A stretch of 64,000 nt of DNA from Ephydatia muelleri (lineage: Eukaryota > Porifera > Demospongiae > Spongillida > Spongillidae): NCBI GenBank assembly GCA_013339895.1, contig JABACO010000010.1, positions 2,640,788 to 2,704,787 of the forward strand, in the 5' to 3' direction. A program made the translations under genes and the position numbers. Below the pieces are notes generated by a model. It saw nothing but the letters and a program-made list of their open reading frames with translations, made no database searches and was not told where the DNA came from. Shown here piece by piece: positions 1 through 11,319 of the stretch (positions are counted from its first letter, which is position 1; each line of letters opens with the position of its first letter).

Positions 1-19
1 CTCAAATGAGCGGTTTCTA

Positions 20-408
20 GTATTTTTATATATTTCACTCGACTCAAACATGCATGATGCCACAGGCAGGAGTGACTTCAACATCGCGACGTGCACTCCA
101 CCAGATTTTCATGAATTTAGCGTACTTCGAGGTTCATTTTAGTTGCTTTATGGAATATGCAGCTCACGTTACTACATGTATGAAGAAAAGCACAACTGTA
201 TGATGTGGCCGACGTGTTTGCCAAAGTAGAGAGCCGCGGTTCCCCTAATGACAACGATGAAATTCTTAAAATGTTTTCCCACTGCCTCCCTACACGAAGT
301 GACCAGCTGCTCTGACCACATACTGCACTAATTGCATCATCACGGTGGTATTATTGCGTGAGCGTGCTATCTTTTGTGACTTCATATGTAATCGCGTCTA
401 CTGTATGG
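20..408 (+). repeat. Left arm of a ~400-bp inverted repeat (foldback-like)
   Basis: This stretch is the imperfect reverse complement of about 4245-4648. Matching landmarks include the segment with TCACTCGACTC, the run around CCACCAGATTTTCATGAATT and the block around GAGAGCCGC. Identity is high but not perfect, with scattered substitutions and small indels. Positions 1-19 fall outside the match, so the element edge lies near 20. The arms enclose a ~3.4-kb minisatellite, as in Foldback-type transposons. No clear target-site duplication is visible. Confidence 0.85.
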
Positions 409-410
409 TT

Positions 411-789
411 TTACACATGTTGTGTCCTCTACGGCCATCTAAAGAGCTCTGCGCGTGTGAGTGGTATTAAGCTTGTAGGCTGTTATGTTGTTCATGAACT
501 AAATATAGGACTATTACATTTTCCCTTATTGTTACACCCTTGTTTCATTGCTTTTTACACCACTATTGCCTTCAAATCATATATACCACCAACTTTCTCA
601 TAGAGAATGTTTTTAGTTACTTATTAACCTTACACTCCATACGGACAAATACACACATCGCCAATGAAAACAGATATGACCACATGCTACGGAAGTTGTA
701 TTTTTGCTTTAATTACTGTTCCATTTCAGCGTTGATTTGATCACTTATAGTCATGAGGCTAATCAGTCTACCAGAGACCTATACACTGT
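411..789. repeat. Spacer between left arm and array, partly homologous to the kinase block
   Basis: This ~380-bp stretch has no counterpart beside the right arm. From about 640 on it resembles 21,965-22,135 (and 57,960-58,125). Both share the order CAGATATGACCACATGCTA-like, CAGCGTTGA, GTCATGAGGC/T and CATCAGTCTACCAGAGACC/AATCAGTCTACCAGAGACC, and each then enters the same GAGGTCATTAG minisatellite. Two short ORFs here have no recognisable content. Confidence 0.7.
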
Positions 790-1313
790 AGTATGTGGAG
801 TAGGAGCCATTACAAAGATCAGAGGATTTGAGATCATTAGAGGAAGGCTGTGACGAGGGAAGTCTGATCATTAGAGGGAGGGTATGAGGAGGGCATTAGA
901 AGAGGGTGTGAGGAGTCATTAGTAGGGGGATGTGAGGAGGCCATTAGAGGGAGGGTCTGAGGAGGTCATTAGAGGGAGGGTGTGAGGAGGTCAATAGAGG
1001 AAGGTGTGTGGAGGTAGCTAGAGGGAGGGTGTGAGGAGGTCATTAGAGGGAGGGTGTGAGGAGGTCATTAGAGAGGAGGTCATGTGAGGAGGTCATTAGA
1101 AGGAGGGTGTGAGGGGTCATTAGAGGGAAGGTGTGAGGAGGTCATTAGAGAGAGGTGTGAGGAGGTCATTAGAGGGAGGGTGTGAGGAGGTCATTAGAAG
1201 GAGAGTGTGAGGAGGTCATTAGAGCAAGGGTGTGAGGAGGTCATTAGAGGAGGGTGTGAGGAGCTCATTTGAGGGAGGGTGAGAGAATGTCATTAGAGGA
1301 GGGTATGAGGAGG
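790..1313 (-). repeat. ~25-bp minisatellite, GAGGTCATTAGAGGG phase
   Basis: Degenerate tandem units of about 25 bp read GAGGTCATTAGAGGGAGGG followed by TGTGAG on the plus strand. Units vary by short indels. The array ends at about 1,313, where the sequence switches to the reverse-complement unit. The unit length is not a multiple of three, so the short ORFs seen here are not convincing genes. Confidence 0.95.
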
Positions 1314-4250
1314 CTCTAATGACCTCCTCACATACTCCCTCTAATGAACTCACACTTCCCTCTTTTGACATCCCCACACCCTCCCTCTAATGCCCTCCTC
1401 AAACCCTCCTCTAATCACCTCCTACACACTCCCTCTAATGACCTCCCCTCCTCACACCCTCCTCTAATGACCACCTCACACCCTCCCTCAATGACCTCAC
1501 ATGCTCCCTCTTATGACCTCCTCACACTCTCTCTAATGACCTCCTCACACCTCCCTCTAATGACTTCGCACTCTCCCTCTTATGCCCTCCCCACACCCTC
1601 CTCTAATGCCCCCTCACATTCTCCCTCTAATGACCTCACACTGTCCCTCTAATGACCTCCCCACACAAGTCCCTCTAATGACCTCACACCTACCTCTAAT
1701 GCCACATCACACCTTCCTCTAATGATCTCCTCACACTCTCCCTCTAATGACCTCCTCACACCCTCCCTCTACTGCCCTTTTAACACCCTCTCTCTAATGA
1801 CCTCCTCACACTCTCATTCTAATGACCTTCTCACACCCTGCCTCTAATGACCTCCTCAAACTTTCCTCTAATGACCTTCTCACACTCTCCCTCTAATGAC
1901 CTTCTCACTCCCTCCTCAATGCCTCCTCACATTCTCCCTCTATTGACCTCACACTGTCCATCTAATGACCTCACCTCCCTCTAATGCCCTCATCACACCC
2001 CCTCTAATGACCTCCTCACACCCTCCCTCTAATGACCTCTACACACCCTCATCTAATGATCTCCTCACACCGTCTCTCTAATGACCTCACACTCCCTCTA
2101 ATGACCTCCCCACACCCTCCCTCTAATGACCTCACACCACCTCTAATGCCCTCCTCACACCCTCCTCTAATCACCTCCTAACACCCTCCCTCTAATGACC
2201 TCCTCACACCCTCATCTAATGATCTCCTCACACCTTCCCTCTAATGACCTCACACTCTCCCTCTAATGCCTTCCTCACACCCTCCTCTAATGACCTCCTC
2301 ACTCCCTCCCACAAATGACCTCCTCACACCCCCCTCTAATGTCCACCTCACACCCTCCCTCAATGACCTCACACCCTTCGTGTAATGACCTAGTCACACC
2401 CTCCTCATACAACCTCCTCACACCTCTCTCTAATGACCTCACACCCTTCGTCTAATGACCTAGTCACACCTCCTCTAATGACCTCCTCTCACCCTCCTCT
2501 AATAACCTCCTCACACCTCCCTCTAATGACCTCCTCACACCGTCCCTCTAATGACCTCACACTTACCTCAATTGACCTCCCTACACCTCCCTCTAATGCC
2601 CTCCACACCCTCTTCTAATGAGCTCCTCACACCTTCCCTCTTATGACCTCACACTCTCCCTCTAATGACCTCCTCACACTCTCCCTCGAATGACCTCCTC
2701 ATACCTTCCTCTAATGACCTCCTCCCACCCTCCCTCTAATGACCCTTCTCACACCTTCCCTCTAATGACCTCACACTTACCTCTATTGAGCTCCTCTCAC
2801 CCTCCTCTAATAACCTCCTCACACCTCCCACTAATGCCCTCCTCACACCATCTGACATCCTCACTCTCTCCCTCTAATGACCTCCTCACACCCTCCCTTT
2901 AATGACCTCACACTCTCCCTCTAATGACCTCCCCACACCCTCTCTCTAATGACCTCCTCACACCCTCCTCTCATGACCTCCTCACATCCTCCTCTAATGA
3001 CCTCCTCACACACCCTCAAATGACCTCCTTACACCCTCCCCTAATGACCTTCTCACACCTCCCTCTAATGATCTCCTCACACTCACCCTCTAATGACCTC
3101 CTCACACCCTCCCCTAATGACCTTCTCATACCTTTCCTCTAATGACCTACTCACACCCTCGCTCAAATGACCTCCTCACATCCTCCCTCTAATGACATCC
3201 TCACATTGTCCTCTAATGACCTCCTCACACCCCCTCTAATGACCTCCTCATGCCCTCCGTGTAATGACCTCACACTCTCCCTCTAATACCCTCCTCACAT
3301 CGTCCTCTAATGACATCCTTACACCCTCCCTCTAATGCCCTCCTCACACCCTCCCTCTAATACCCTCCTCACACCCTCCTCTGATAACCCTCCTCTAATG
3401 CCTTCCCACACCCTCCCTTTAATGCTCTCCTCACACCTTTCTCCTCACACCCTCCCTCTAATGACCTCCTCACACCCCACCTGATGACCTTCTCACACTC
3501 TCCCTCTAATGACCTCCCCACACCCTCCCTTCAATGACCTCCTCATATCTCCCACTAATGACCTCCTCACACCCTCCCCTAATGACCTCACACCTCCCAC
3601 TAATGACCTCAAACTCTCCCTCTAGTGCCCTCCTCACACTTTCCTCTAATGACCTCCTCACACCCTCCCTCAAATGACCTCCTCCCACCCTCCCTCTGAT
3701 GACCTCCTCGCACCTCCCTCTAATGACCTTCTCACACTCTCCCTCTAATGACCTTCCCACACCTTCCCTCTAATGACCTCACATCTCCCACTAATGACCT
3801 CCTCACATCTCCCACTAATGACCTCCTCACACCCTCCCCTAATGACCTCCTCACACCTCCCACTAATGACCTCAAACTCTCCCTCTAGTGCCCTCCTCAC
3901 ACCCTCCTCTAATGACCTCCTCACACCCCTCCCTCTAATACCCTCCTCACACCCTTCCTCTAATGACCTCCTCACACCCTCCCTCTAATGACCTCCTCAC
4001 ACCTCCCTCTAATGACCTCCTCACACTCTCCCTCTAATGACCTTCCCACACCCTCCCTCTAATGACCTCCTCACATCTCCCACTAATAACCTCCTCACAT
4101 CTCCCACTAATGACCTCCTCACACCCTCCCCTAATGACCTCCTCACACCTCCCACTAATGACCTCACACTCTCCCTCTATTGCCCTCCTCACACCTTCCT
4201 CCAATGACCTCCTCACACTCTCCCTCTAATACCTCACACACTCTCTCTCT
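1314..4250 (+). repeat. ~25-bp minisatellite, CTCCCTCTAATGACCTCCTC phase
   Basis: This is the same minisatellite in opposite orientation, about 2.9 kb long (well over 100 units by length). The consensus is CTCCCTCTAATGACCTCCTC then ACACC. Some internal higher-order repeats are visible: the blocks around 3,490-3,760, 3,745-3,990 and 4,030-4,220 look like repeated multi-unit segments. Translated ORFs (SSHPPLMTS-type repeats) are by-products of the repeat. Confidence 0.95.
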
Positions 4251-4648
4251 AAAACCGTACAGTAGATGCGATTACGTATGGAGTCACAAAAGATAGCGCG
4301 CTCACGCACGTAAAGATACAATAACACCACCGTAAAGATGCAATTAGTGCAGTATGTGCTGGTCACTTCGTATAGGGAGGCGGTGGGAAACATTTCAAGA
4401 ATTTCATCGTTGTCATTGGAGGACGGCGGCTCTCTACTTTGGCAAACATGTCGGCCACATCATACAGTTGTGCTTTTCTTCATAGTAACGTGAGCTGCAT
4501 ATTCCATAAAGCAACCTTGCCTGACTAAAATGAACCACAAAGTATGCTAAATTCATGAAAATCTGGTGGAGTACACGTCGCGATGTTAAAGTCACTCCAG
4601 CCTGTGGCATCATGCATTTTCGAGTCGAGTGAAATATATAAAAATAGC
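4245..4648 (-). repeat. Right arm of the inverted repeat (foldback-like)
   Basis: Reverse complement of the left arm at 20-408. It follows the minisatellite directly, without the ~380-bp spacer present on the left. Homology ends near the AT-rich ATATATAAAAATA run at about 4,640. Confidence 0.85.
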
Positions 4649-5795
4649 ACTGTTGAGCCTGCTTTGACGAAATGCATGCTAAGGTGCCATTTCGACACAT
4701 GATACGTTCTTATTTCGCATAATTAGAACAAATAATATGAGTAATCTGCATGTGGCACCAATGGAAGGCAGCTTAAAACTTGCACATTTATCCCTTACTT
4801 GTTATACATATATCTATATCACATCCCTTCCTCAAGGTGGTTCAAGGCCTCTTTGACGTTGCATTGATGCATGTGCCTAGTACACGAGTGCCCCATCCTT
4901 GTACATGCCACATGCATGCTAGTACGTGTATAGATTGTATAATAACAGTTTAGTCTTTTAGCTCCTAACTTGCTAGTTGCACCGAAGTTGGTTGTGTGTC
5001 TCCACAGTTTGTTAGTGAGAGAGAATTTTTATGTTAGAACTCTGAACCACAGATTGTATATACTCTTTTCGAAAAGGGTACGTTTCGGAGGGTGGGGTGG
5101 AGGGGGGTGGGGTAGGAAAAAAAAGAGTTGATGTAACTGGTTCTATTTTAAGAGACGTACTAACCCAATGTCTCAAACAGCTGTTGGTGACCCTATCCTA
5201 CACATGTTTTTGTTACCCAAACTGATCAATAGAAAACAAAAATGCACTGTGTAGAGTGCACTGGCTGTGAAGTCCCTCCTATCATTTCTACAAGCTTGTG
5301 GAAAGTTATAAATTATAGGCATTAGTGATCATGAACCTCAAATTCAGAATATTTGAACCCCAGGCACATGAATCAAAATGTTGTCCAAAGATATCTATAT
5401 GGAAAGCCAAATCACTGTTAGAAAGCCGCCTTTTAAAAGCTATCCTGAATGGGGGCAAATCACCCTCAAAAGTAAGTTAATTTTATTAACCCCTACAATT
5501 TTACATTTCGAATTGCTAGATCCATAACATTGGGCTGTTCATTACTACTGCATGCATAAACATTAATTAGTGTAATTATCCAGTGAAAAGGGTGCTTTGA
5601 GATGGTGCATGCAGCCCTTCCTCTCTCACAAAGGAGCTTTTCAGGATGCCATTTACATGCATAATGGCCTGTCCTTGGCCACTGTAACTCATGAATTGTA
5701 TTTGCAGTCATGTACGCCTGATAGACATGCTTTCAACTGTTCCTTTATAGGTTTCCCATTTATCCAAGGCACTGAAATCCCCAGGAGGAAACTCC

Positions 5796-5826
<31 letters not shown>

Positions 5827-6714
5827 AGTGTATTAAATGTGCATACTGGGCGGTTGCTTCAGTTTAGATATTCACCCTCATGTAAAAAATCATAGCTGTC
5901 TATGGTCTGCCCCAGGTGACGTGCTAAACAATGACCCTGTTGCTTATACATGTACCACCATAGACTCTTCCTGTCACCATCCATCTAATTCCCAACCTCA
6001 ACCCAACTGAGGTTTGAAGCTGCTCTCAGGGCTTGGGTCAGGGTTGAACTTTTGATCAATAGTTCTTTTTGTTTTTTGCTTCTAATCAAAACAATTTCTC
6101 ACTACTGGGGTCAATGCTATCGAGAAAACAAAAAACAAAACAAGTGAACAGGCAAAGAAAAGGGAGTACAAAACCTAGGATTTAAAAGTAGAGCATGGCT
6201 TGTCTTTCCCCCTAATCATCTCAACATCAGATGGCATGAGTCCCACTGAACAACAGTCTACAAAAGCATTGCATCCCTAATTTCAGAAAACCATCACCTT
6301 CCCAACAGTGCAACCATTTAAAACTAGCTTCTCCCTTCTCTACTCAGACATCTCATGTATTAGGCTTTCAAGGGCTTCCACATTTCACCATATCCACCAA
6401 ACAGTGGGACAGGGGCAACTACTGAAGGTACACAAACCCAGCAAAGGTCATTGCATTTCAGTGTCACTGGCACGAAGCTTTTTCAGCTCAATGCTTGTGC
6501 AGCTGTTTCTGATGTCCCACTTGCTTCCCAATGAATCGAAGGTAATTTGGGTTGGTTATTCTTTATTGGATGGGAAAAGTCTTTTCACTACTAAAATAAA
6601 TATGGCGTGTTACCTTCAATTCTAAAGTCATTTCAGTTACATATATGCACATGAATTTAATCATTTTACACACCTGCAAACATCTAATTTTATACATGGG
6701 TTACAATTGATTTT
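4649..6714. other. Noncoding stretch
   Basis: No convincing gene is seen. It contains one copy of a dispersed repeat (5,005-5,185), a homopolymer pair (C run then A run, about 5,788-5,828) and scattered CATGCATG and ACATGTA motifs. The ORFs of 66-105 codons have no recognisable domain. Confidence 0.6.
5005..5185 (+). repeat. Dispersed repeat, copy 1
   Basis: This matches 12,425-12,598 over its whole length. Shared blocks are GTTAGTGAGAGAGA, TCTGAACCACA, a G-rich GGGTGGGG tract, AGAGTTGATGTAA, GGTTC and ACTAACCCAATGTCTCA. Both copies lie in the same orientation. No terminal structure was identified. Confidence 0.75.
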
Positions 6715-7065
6715 TAACACTTCTTGAAGCGAAATCCATATGGCAGTAATATAACTTTCACCCAATACTCGTCATCATAAAATATTTCAGCTAGTATTAT
6801 TTTTATCCTCTCATTCTAAACTCGATTCTGCATGACAACCTTATACCGATCTTTTCCATAGCAAAATTCGTTTGCATATCTCTCTGCTACTGCAATTGAT
6901 GGAGAGGAATTTATTCCTTTTCCACATGCAAAATTTTGCATGTGCTCAGCTTGTAGCCTTCATCTGCAATGCACTTTCCAGAATTCTCTTCTGTACCATG
7001 ATAGGATACAGGCCACTCCTTGCTGCTTGATTCTTGTCTTATGCCCTGAACTCCAGCCAGTCGTC
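6715..7065 (-). pseudogene. ADP-ribosyltransferase (PARP/ART)-like domain, decayed copy 1
   Basis: Reading the minus strand from about 7,030 gives KEWPVSYHGTEE, then IADEGYKLS, then after a frameshift GKGINSSPSIAVAERYA, a stop after MQNRV, and finally DDEYWVKV and LPYGF. The order and motifs match the copy at 46.8-47.3 kb. They also resemble a small fungal/invertebrate domain family that I associate with ART/PARP folds (HGT near the start, a GKGIYST-like motif, a terminal EYW-PYGI element). At least one frameshift and one internal stop make this a pseudogene. The fold assignment is from memory of the family and needs a profile search. Confidence 0.6.
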
Positions 7066-8301
7066 ATCACCAAATTTTCCAATAACGTTGAGTGCTATCT
7101 TCTTCCAAAGGTACAGACGCTGGTATAATTTACCTGCATGCATGCATATAGATCCAGCATCTACCACATAGTGAAATCATAGTCAAAGAGAGCATCAAGC
7201 CAGTTTGATTTCAAGACCATCGGTACCGGTTGCACTGGCTTCTAATCTTGCAATGACAACAATAAAGCTGTTATCTTATACCTGCATGTATGGAGGTAAT
7301 GTGTAAGCATATTGAAGGAATAAAGCAGATATCCAGACAAGTACTGAGCATACTGTGTTGACCAACCATAAACTTTTCTTTTTTTTAACATTGGGGGCAA
7401 TGTTTTCACCTTTAGCATGCCTTTAGTGAATCATATTACAATCCCGTGGCAACATAAACTGTGTCTCTAGTGTAAACATTACAGCTCAAAGAATTGCCAT
7501 AATAAATGTGTACAAATATCCATATCCGAAGTACAAATCATCCATGCCTAAATGAAGTTCAATTCCTTGTACATGCAAAGGATATGTATATATATCAAAT
7601 TGCACACATATGCACAATGCAAGTATTAACTGATAATATTATCTATAGTGTGTTGATATTGTCATTCTTTATTGCACTTTGTCTTTTTTTTTGCACCTTT
7701 TTGCCCTGCATATTGCAGTTGTTACATATGTACTTACTTGGCTAAATTCCCACGCTGTAACTTGTACTTGTCAGTCATGTGAACACAATGAGTCCTCTTT
7801 CCTGTAAGTATGGTTGCATACACTAGTTGCTTTGTTCCGATAAATGTACTGTGATGTGATGTAATGTTTCCAAAAATCCACGTCTTAATGGCTCTGTGGT
7901 TTTTGGCATGGAGAGGGTCATGAGATACATGTAGGTACCATGAAATGAGCTGATTAAATTCACCTACACAATTATGCAAAGATTATCGAAAAATCGCAAA
8001 CTATTCATATATACCAATTAACATTCCTAGGGAACAAATTCGTTGCGCGCAGGTTACCAGACTCTCTAACCATCAGTCGAGTCCCCAGACGATCCATGCT
8101 GTGATGATTTTACATAAAGTGTTGTTATGTTTGAGGCCAAGTATTATCTGCATGGATCAACATTGAGATCACATGAAACACTAGCTGGACTTTTCAGTGG
8201 TGCAGTTGGGAAGTGTGTGGTGTCTCACTTTTGATTCACGATGGGCACCAAAGAGTTCAATTACAACATGGACTCCGTACCAACTGGAGCAGGGTGGCTT
8301 A
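7066..8301. other. Noncoding stretch
   Basis: I see no supported gene. The part around 7,130-7,330 is weakly similar to 47,400-47,560 upstream of the second ART-like copy (ACCATCGGTACCGG versus ACCATTGGTCCAGG, and GTTATC followed by a CCTGCA/CACCTG-TATG tract). The duplicated unit may therefore once have included upstream sequence. Confidence 0.5.
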
Positions 8302-8431
8302 TCACTGGGAGAATGCTGTGTGGAGCAGTTGAAGATGAAATATGACACTGGGAGAATGCTGTGTGGAGCAGTTGAAGATGAAATATGACACTGGGAGAAT
8401 GCTGTCTGGAGCAGTTGAGATGAAATATGAA
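8302..8431 (+). repeat. 43-bp tandem repeat, three copies
   Basis: Three consecutive units start ACTGGGAGAATGCTGTG and end GATGAAATATG. The first two are essentially identical. The third has a point change and a small deletion. Overlapping ORFs on both strands simply read through the repeat. Confidence 0.9.
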
Positions 8432-8965
8432 ACTCAGTGTTTCTCTTCACCAGATGACAGATTCTGTCCGTTGGGTGAATGGGCTGCCAGATATACATGA
8501 GAAGACATGTATGCATGCAAGAATCTCCAAATAATCCATGCATTGCTTCTTCATGTAATCTGACACGAATCGTGCTATGCCAGCAAGCAGCGCAGTCGAC
8601 TATAAATGGCGGTGACTCGCGTTCACTTGTGGTACTCTACGTATAGCTAGACCTACATGTATGCACATTTGCATACATATCGCGAGGACTATACGATAAG
8701 GCCACTTTAGTTAGCACCGTAAACGGAGCGCGGAAGAGCTATTCGAAAGAAACTCAGCCAGTTCTATTCGAGAGCGTGCAGAAAGAGGCTGTCCCCAACG
8801 AATACATTTCGCGAATGCGAATCAACAAAAATTAATAAACTCGAAGTATGTAGTAGTTGTCTCACCTAGCATAAGCAGTATTTCATTTCAGCGAACGTTC
8901 ACACACATTACTACTTCGTTTTACTATGGGTATTAATTTTATTCACAGCTGGATATAAATGTATT

Positions 8966-9230
8966 TATATGTGGGACAGTTTCCGCGAAAATTGCCCCAC
9001 GGTTAAAATGTTATAAAAATGCATCGCGTTTGAATCGCTATAACTTCCCAACGGATAACGCTATCGACTTCCTATTTTCAACACTTCATACTACACCATT
9101 TCACTATGAAGTGTTGAAATTAGGAAGTCGATAGCATTATCCGTTGGGAAGTTATAGCGATTCAAACGCGATGCATTTTTATAACATTGTAACCGTGGGG
9201 CAATTTTCGCGGAAACTGTCCCATGTATTT
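8966..9230. mobile_element. Near-perfect palindromic MITE (~265 bp)
   Basis: The left half starts near TGTGGGACAGTTTCCGCG and the right half ends CGCGGAAACTGTCCCATG. The two halves are complementary over ~125 bp each, with a centre near 9,097. The element could fold into one long hairpin. TA dinucleotides flank both ends, which would fit a Tc1/mariner-type MITE, but a TA duplication is weak evidence alone. It encodes nothing. Confidence 0.85.
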
Positions 9231-10390
9231 TGCGAGATCTGATCATAATTACACTTAGGGTATACCAGGTATGTGTATATGGGGAGAGGGGTTCGCAAGC
9301 TATAATAAATGGAGATCAGGGGGAGAGGCATAATTGCGGGGATGGTGCACAGTGGTTGAATTCATATATTCGTATGTCATTTGCAGTGGTTTGAAGTACA
9401 TGTAAAGAGGAAGAAACCTCTGAATCTTTAACACGTGACTCCAGTCTGAGCATCCACATCGGACATCTACCTTGGCGTCGACTATTTCACTTGGAGTTTG
9501 AGAAACATTCTGTGTCTCTTAGATCGAGAGTCAGTAGCTGTTAGCAAAGCCGCTGCACTTGTAGTACAGCTTTCAGCTACTTTCGGTTTCTTCGAAAGAA
9601 AAAAGCTGTCAAGACATTTTCAGACCTCTTGTGCTCTCTTACCCTCTGTCCGGCCGTCCCATCAAAATCAATGTGCATAAGCAGCATTACAAGCTGCGCC
9701 GCCGCAGCGGACTATAATCAATGAAGGCCAATGCAGGACGATTGGATGTGCGAATTCGCAGTATCTACAGTCAGGGGTCGTAGTACAGTATTAATAACAT
9801 GTAGGGCGGAACTCATCCATAGCAGTGGGGGGGGGGGGGAGGAGGGATGGGTAACCCAGTTAGCCCCACCCCCCAGTCTACGGGCATGTTAGTTCTCTGT
9901 CTCTCCTTCCTTTTTTTCCCTTCAAAAACCGCACCACGAGACCAACCCTCGAGGATGTTTTATATAATTAATTTCGATAACTACTACAGCATGTCCAAAT
10001 AAGTCCATGTATCCATATATTACGATGCATTTATCCAAATGTTAATGATCAGATATGGAAGCAACGTGTTTGGCATTGGTTTAAACTAAATACAAATAAA
10101 TCCTCTTCTGATAATGGTCTACTGAATTGCTCAGAGTTTATAGAGGAAGGGATGGGAGGCGGGTCGGGGTTAACTATGGAAATATTCCTGCACCCTCCTA
10201 ATCCAATCAATTAATAGTATCGCATCAATAGCCATGAGTAGCAACAGATGGACGATCTTTCTGAATTATGACGCTAACCACGATGCATCCAGGTCTCAAA
10301 TCCAGAGGTGCGTATATACATGTACATACTGATACATGTAGATGGTTCTACTAACAGTATGTAGCGTGGATTTTAGTTTATACATACATT
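9231..10390. other. Noncoding stretch
   Basis: No gene is recognised. It contains a poly-G tract at about 9,828-9,840 and AT-rich sequence. A 60-codon ORF at 9,498-9,680 has no recognisable motif. Confidence 0.5.
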
Positions 10391-10394
10391 CAGA

Positions 10395-11319
10395 ACATAC
10401 ATTTTCCCCTTTACACATAGACCATAACTCTTGACGAGTTCAAGCAGATGGTTCGGGAAAGAAACTGGGTTAGAACCACAGTACCCAGCGCCTGTGTTTG
10501 GTGACAAACAGCTGGAAAAGGGGAAACTATCTGACAACCCTGCTATGGGAGACAATGCTACTGTATGTATCGCTCAGCGATTGAAAGGAGGCAGTCACCG
10601 TATAGTCGACTCTTCCATTCCGAGGAGCAAAGGGCCTTGCATCATCAAGCAAGACGAATACATTGAGCCCCGAGTGTGTGGTGATGGCCTGTGGCCATGC
10701 GATTCACCCCGATTCGCTGATTGAGCTCTGTAAAGACGAGGTGTGTGAAAAACACAGGTGGGAAATAAATTGCTGCGTGTCAGGCTGTAACGGAAAATGC
10801 ACTTTGGAGTTTCTTGTAAAATGTGGAGCTTCCCAGGAAGAGCTGAACCTTATATTTAAGGGAATATCTACAAATTATTGGAGATTCAGTAACGAGTCCA
10901 GTATCCAGAAGTGCCCAGGGGTGTTTTTGCAATTGCGAGCGAAATGGACAAAACTCAGAATGTCGTCAGGTGCGAACAGTGCACTCGTAAAAATGGGAAG
11001 GTGTATGATTTCTGCTGGCTGTGCTCTGTACCGTGGAAGTCCGGACATCAGTGCAAAGCGAGTGGGGTCTCTAAACCTGCTTGCAAACTGCAACGAGACC
11101 TGCATTAACGGTGTAAAATGTCCCGGGATCCGTTCGTGTCCGAAGTGTGGAGCTCTTATTGAGCACAAGGAGGCTTGCAAGCACATGACTTGTCGTCATT
11201 GCAAGCAAGAGTTTTGCTTCGTGTGTCTCCGTTTGAAGACAGGCTCTTGGCAATGTGGGAAGTATGATTCACCATGTGAACCTGCACCAGGACAAAGTGT
11301 GATCGCGGATGCAAAATAG
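10395..11319 (+). pseudogene. UBL-RBR E3 ubiquitin ligase, frameshifted copy
   Basis: The first part reads VFGDKQLEKGKLSD and ends QRLKGG, the C-terminal half of a ubiquitin-like fold (compare RLRGG of ubiquitin). After a frameshift comes a RING1-like VVMACGHAIHPDSL, then QKCPG. After a further shift comes an IBR-like piece with RCEQCTRKNG and YDFCWLC. After another shift comes RING2: CPKCGALIEHKEACKHM followed by TCRHCKQEFCFVC. The RING2 cysteine in EACKHM, the position that carries ubiquitin in RBR ligases, is present. The IBR/RING2 part is intact in content but split over three frames by at least three or four small indels. One is an extra G in the GGGG run near 10,918. A functional protein is unlikely unless these are assembly errors. 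RBR ligases transfer ubiquitin from E2 to substrate through this cysteine. Confidence 0.85.

Noticed and set aside
1344..4216. Proline/serine-rich and Arg/Glu-rich ORFs on both strands
   Set aside because: They are translations of the ~25-bp minisatellite. The unit is not a multiple of three and frames come and go with indels.
8181..8543. 120-codon minus-strand ORF
   Set aside because: It mainly reads through the 43-bp tandem repeat and has no recognisable domain.
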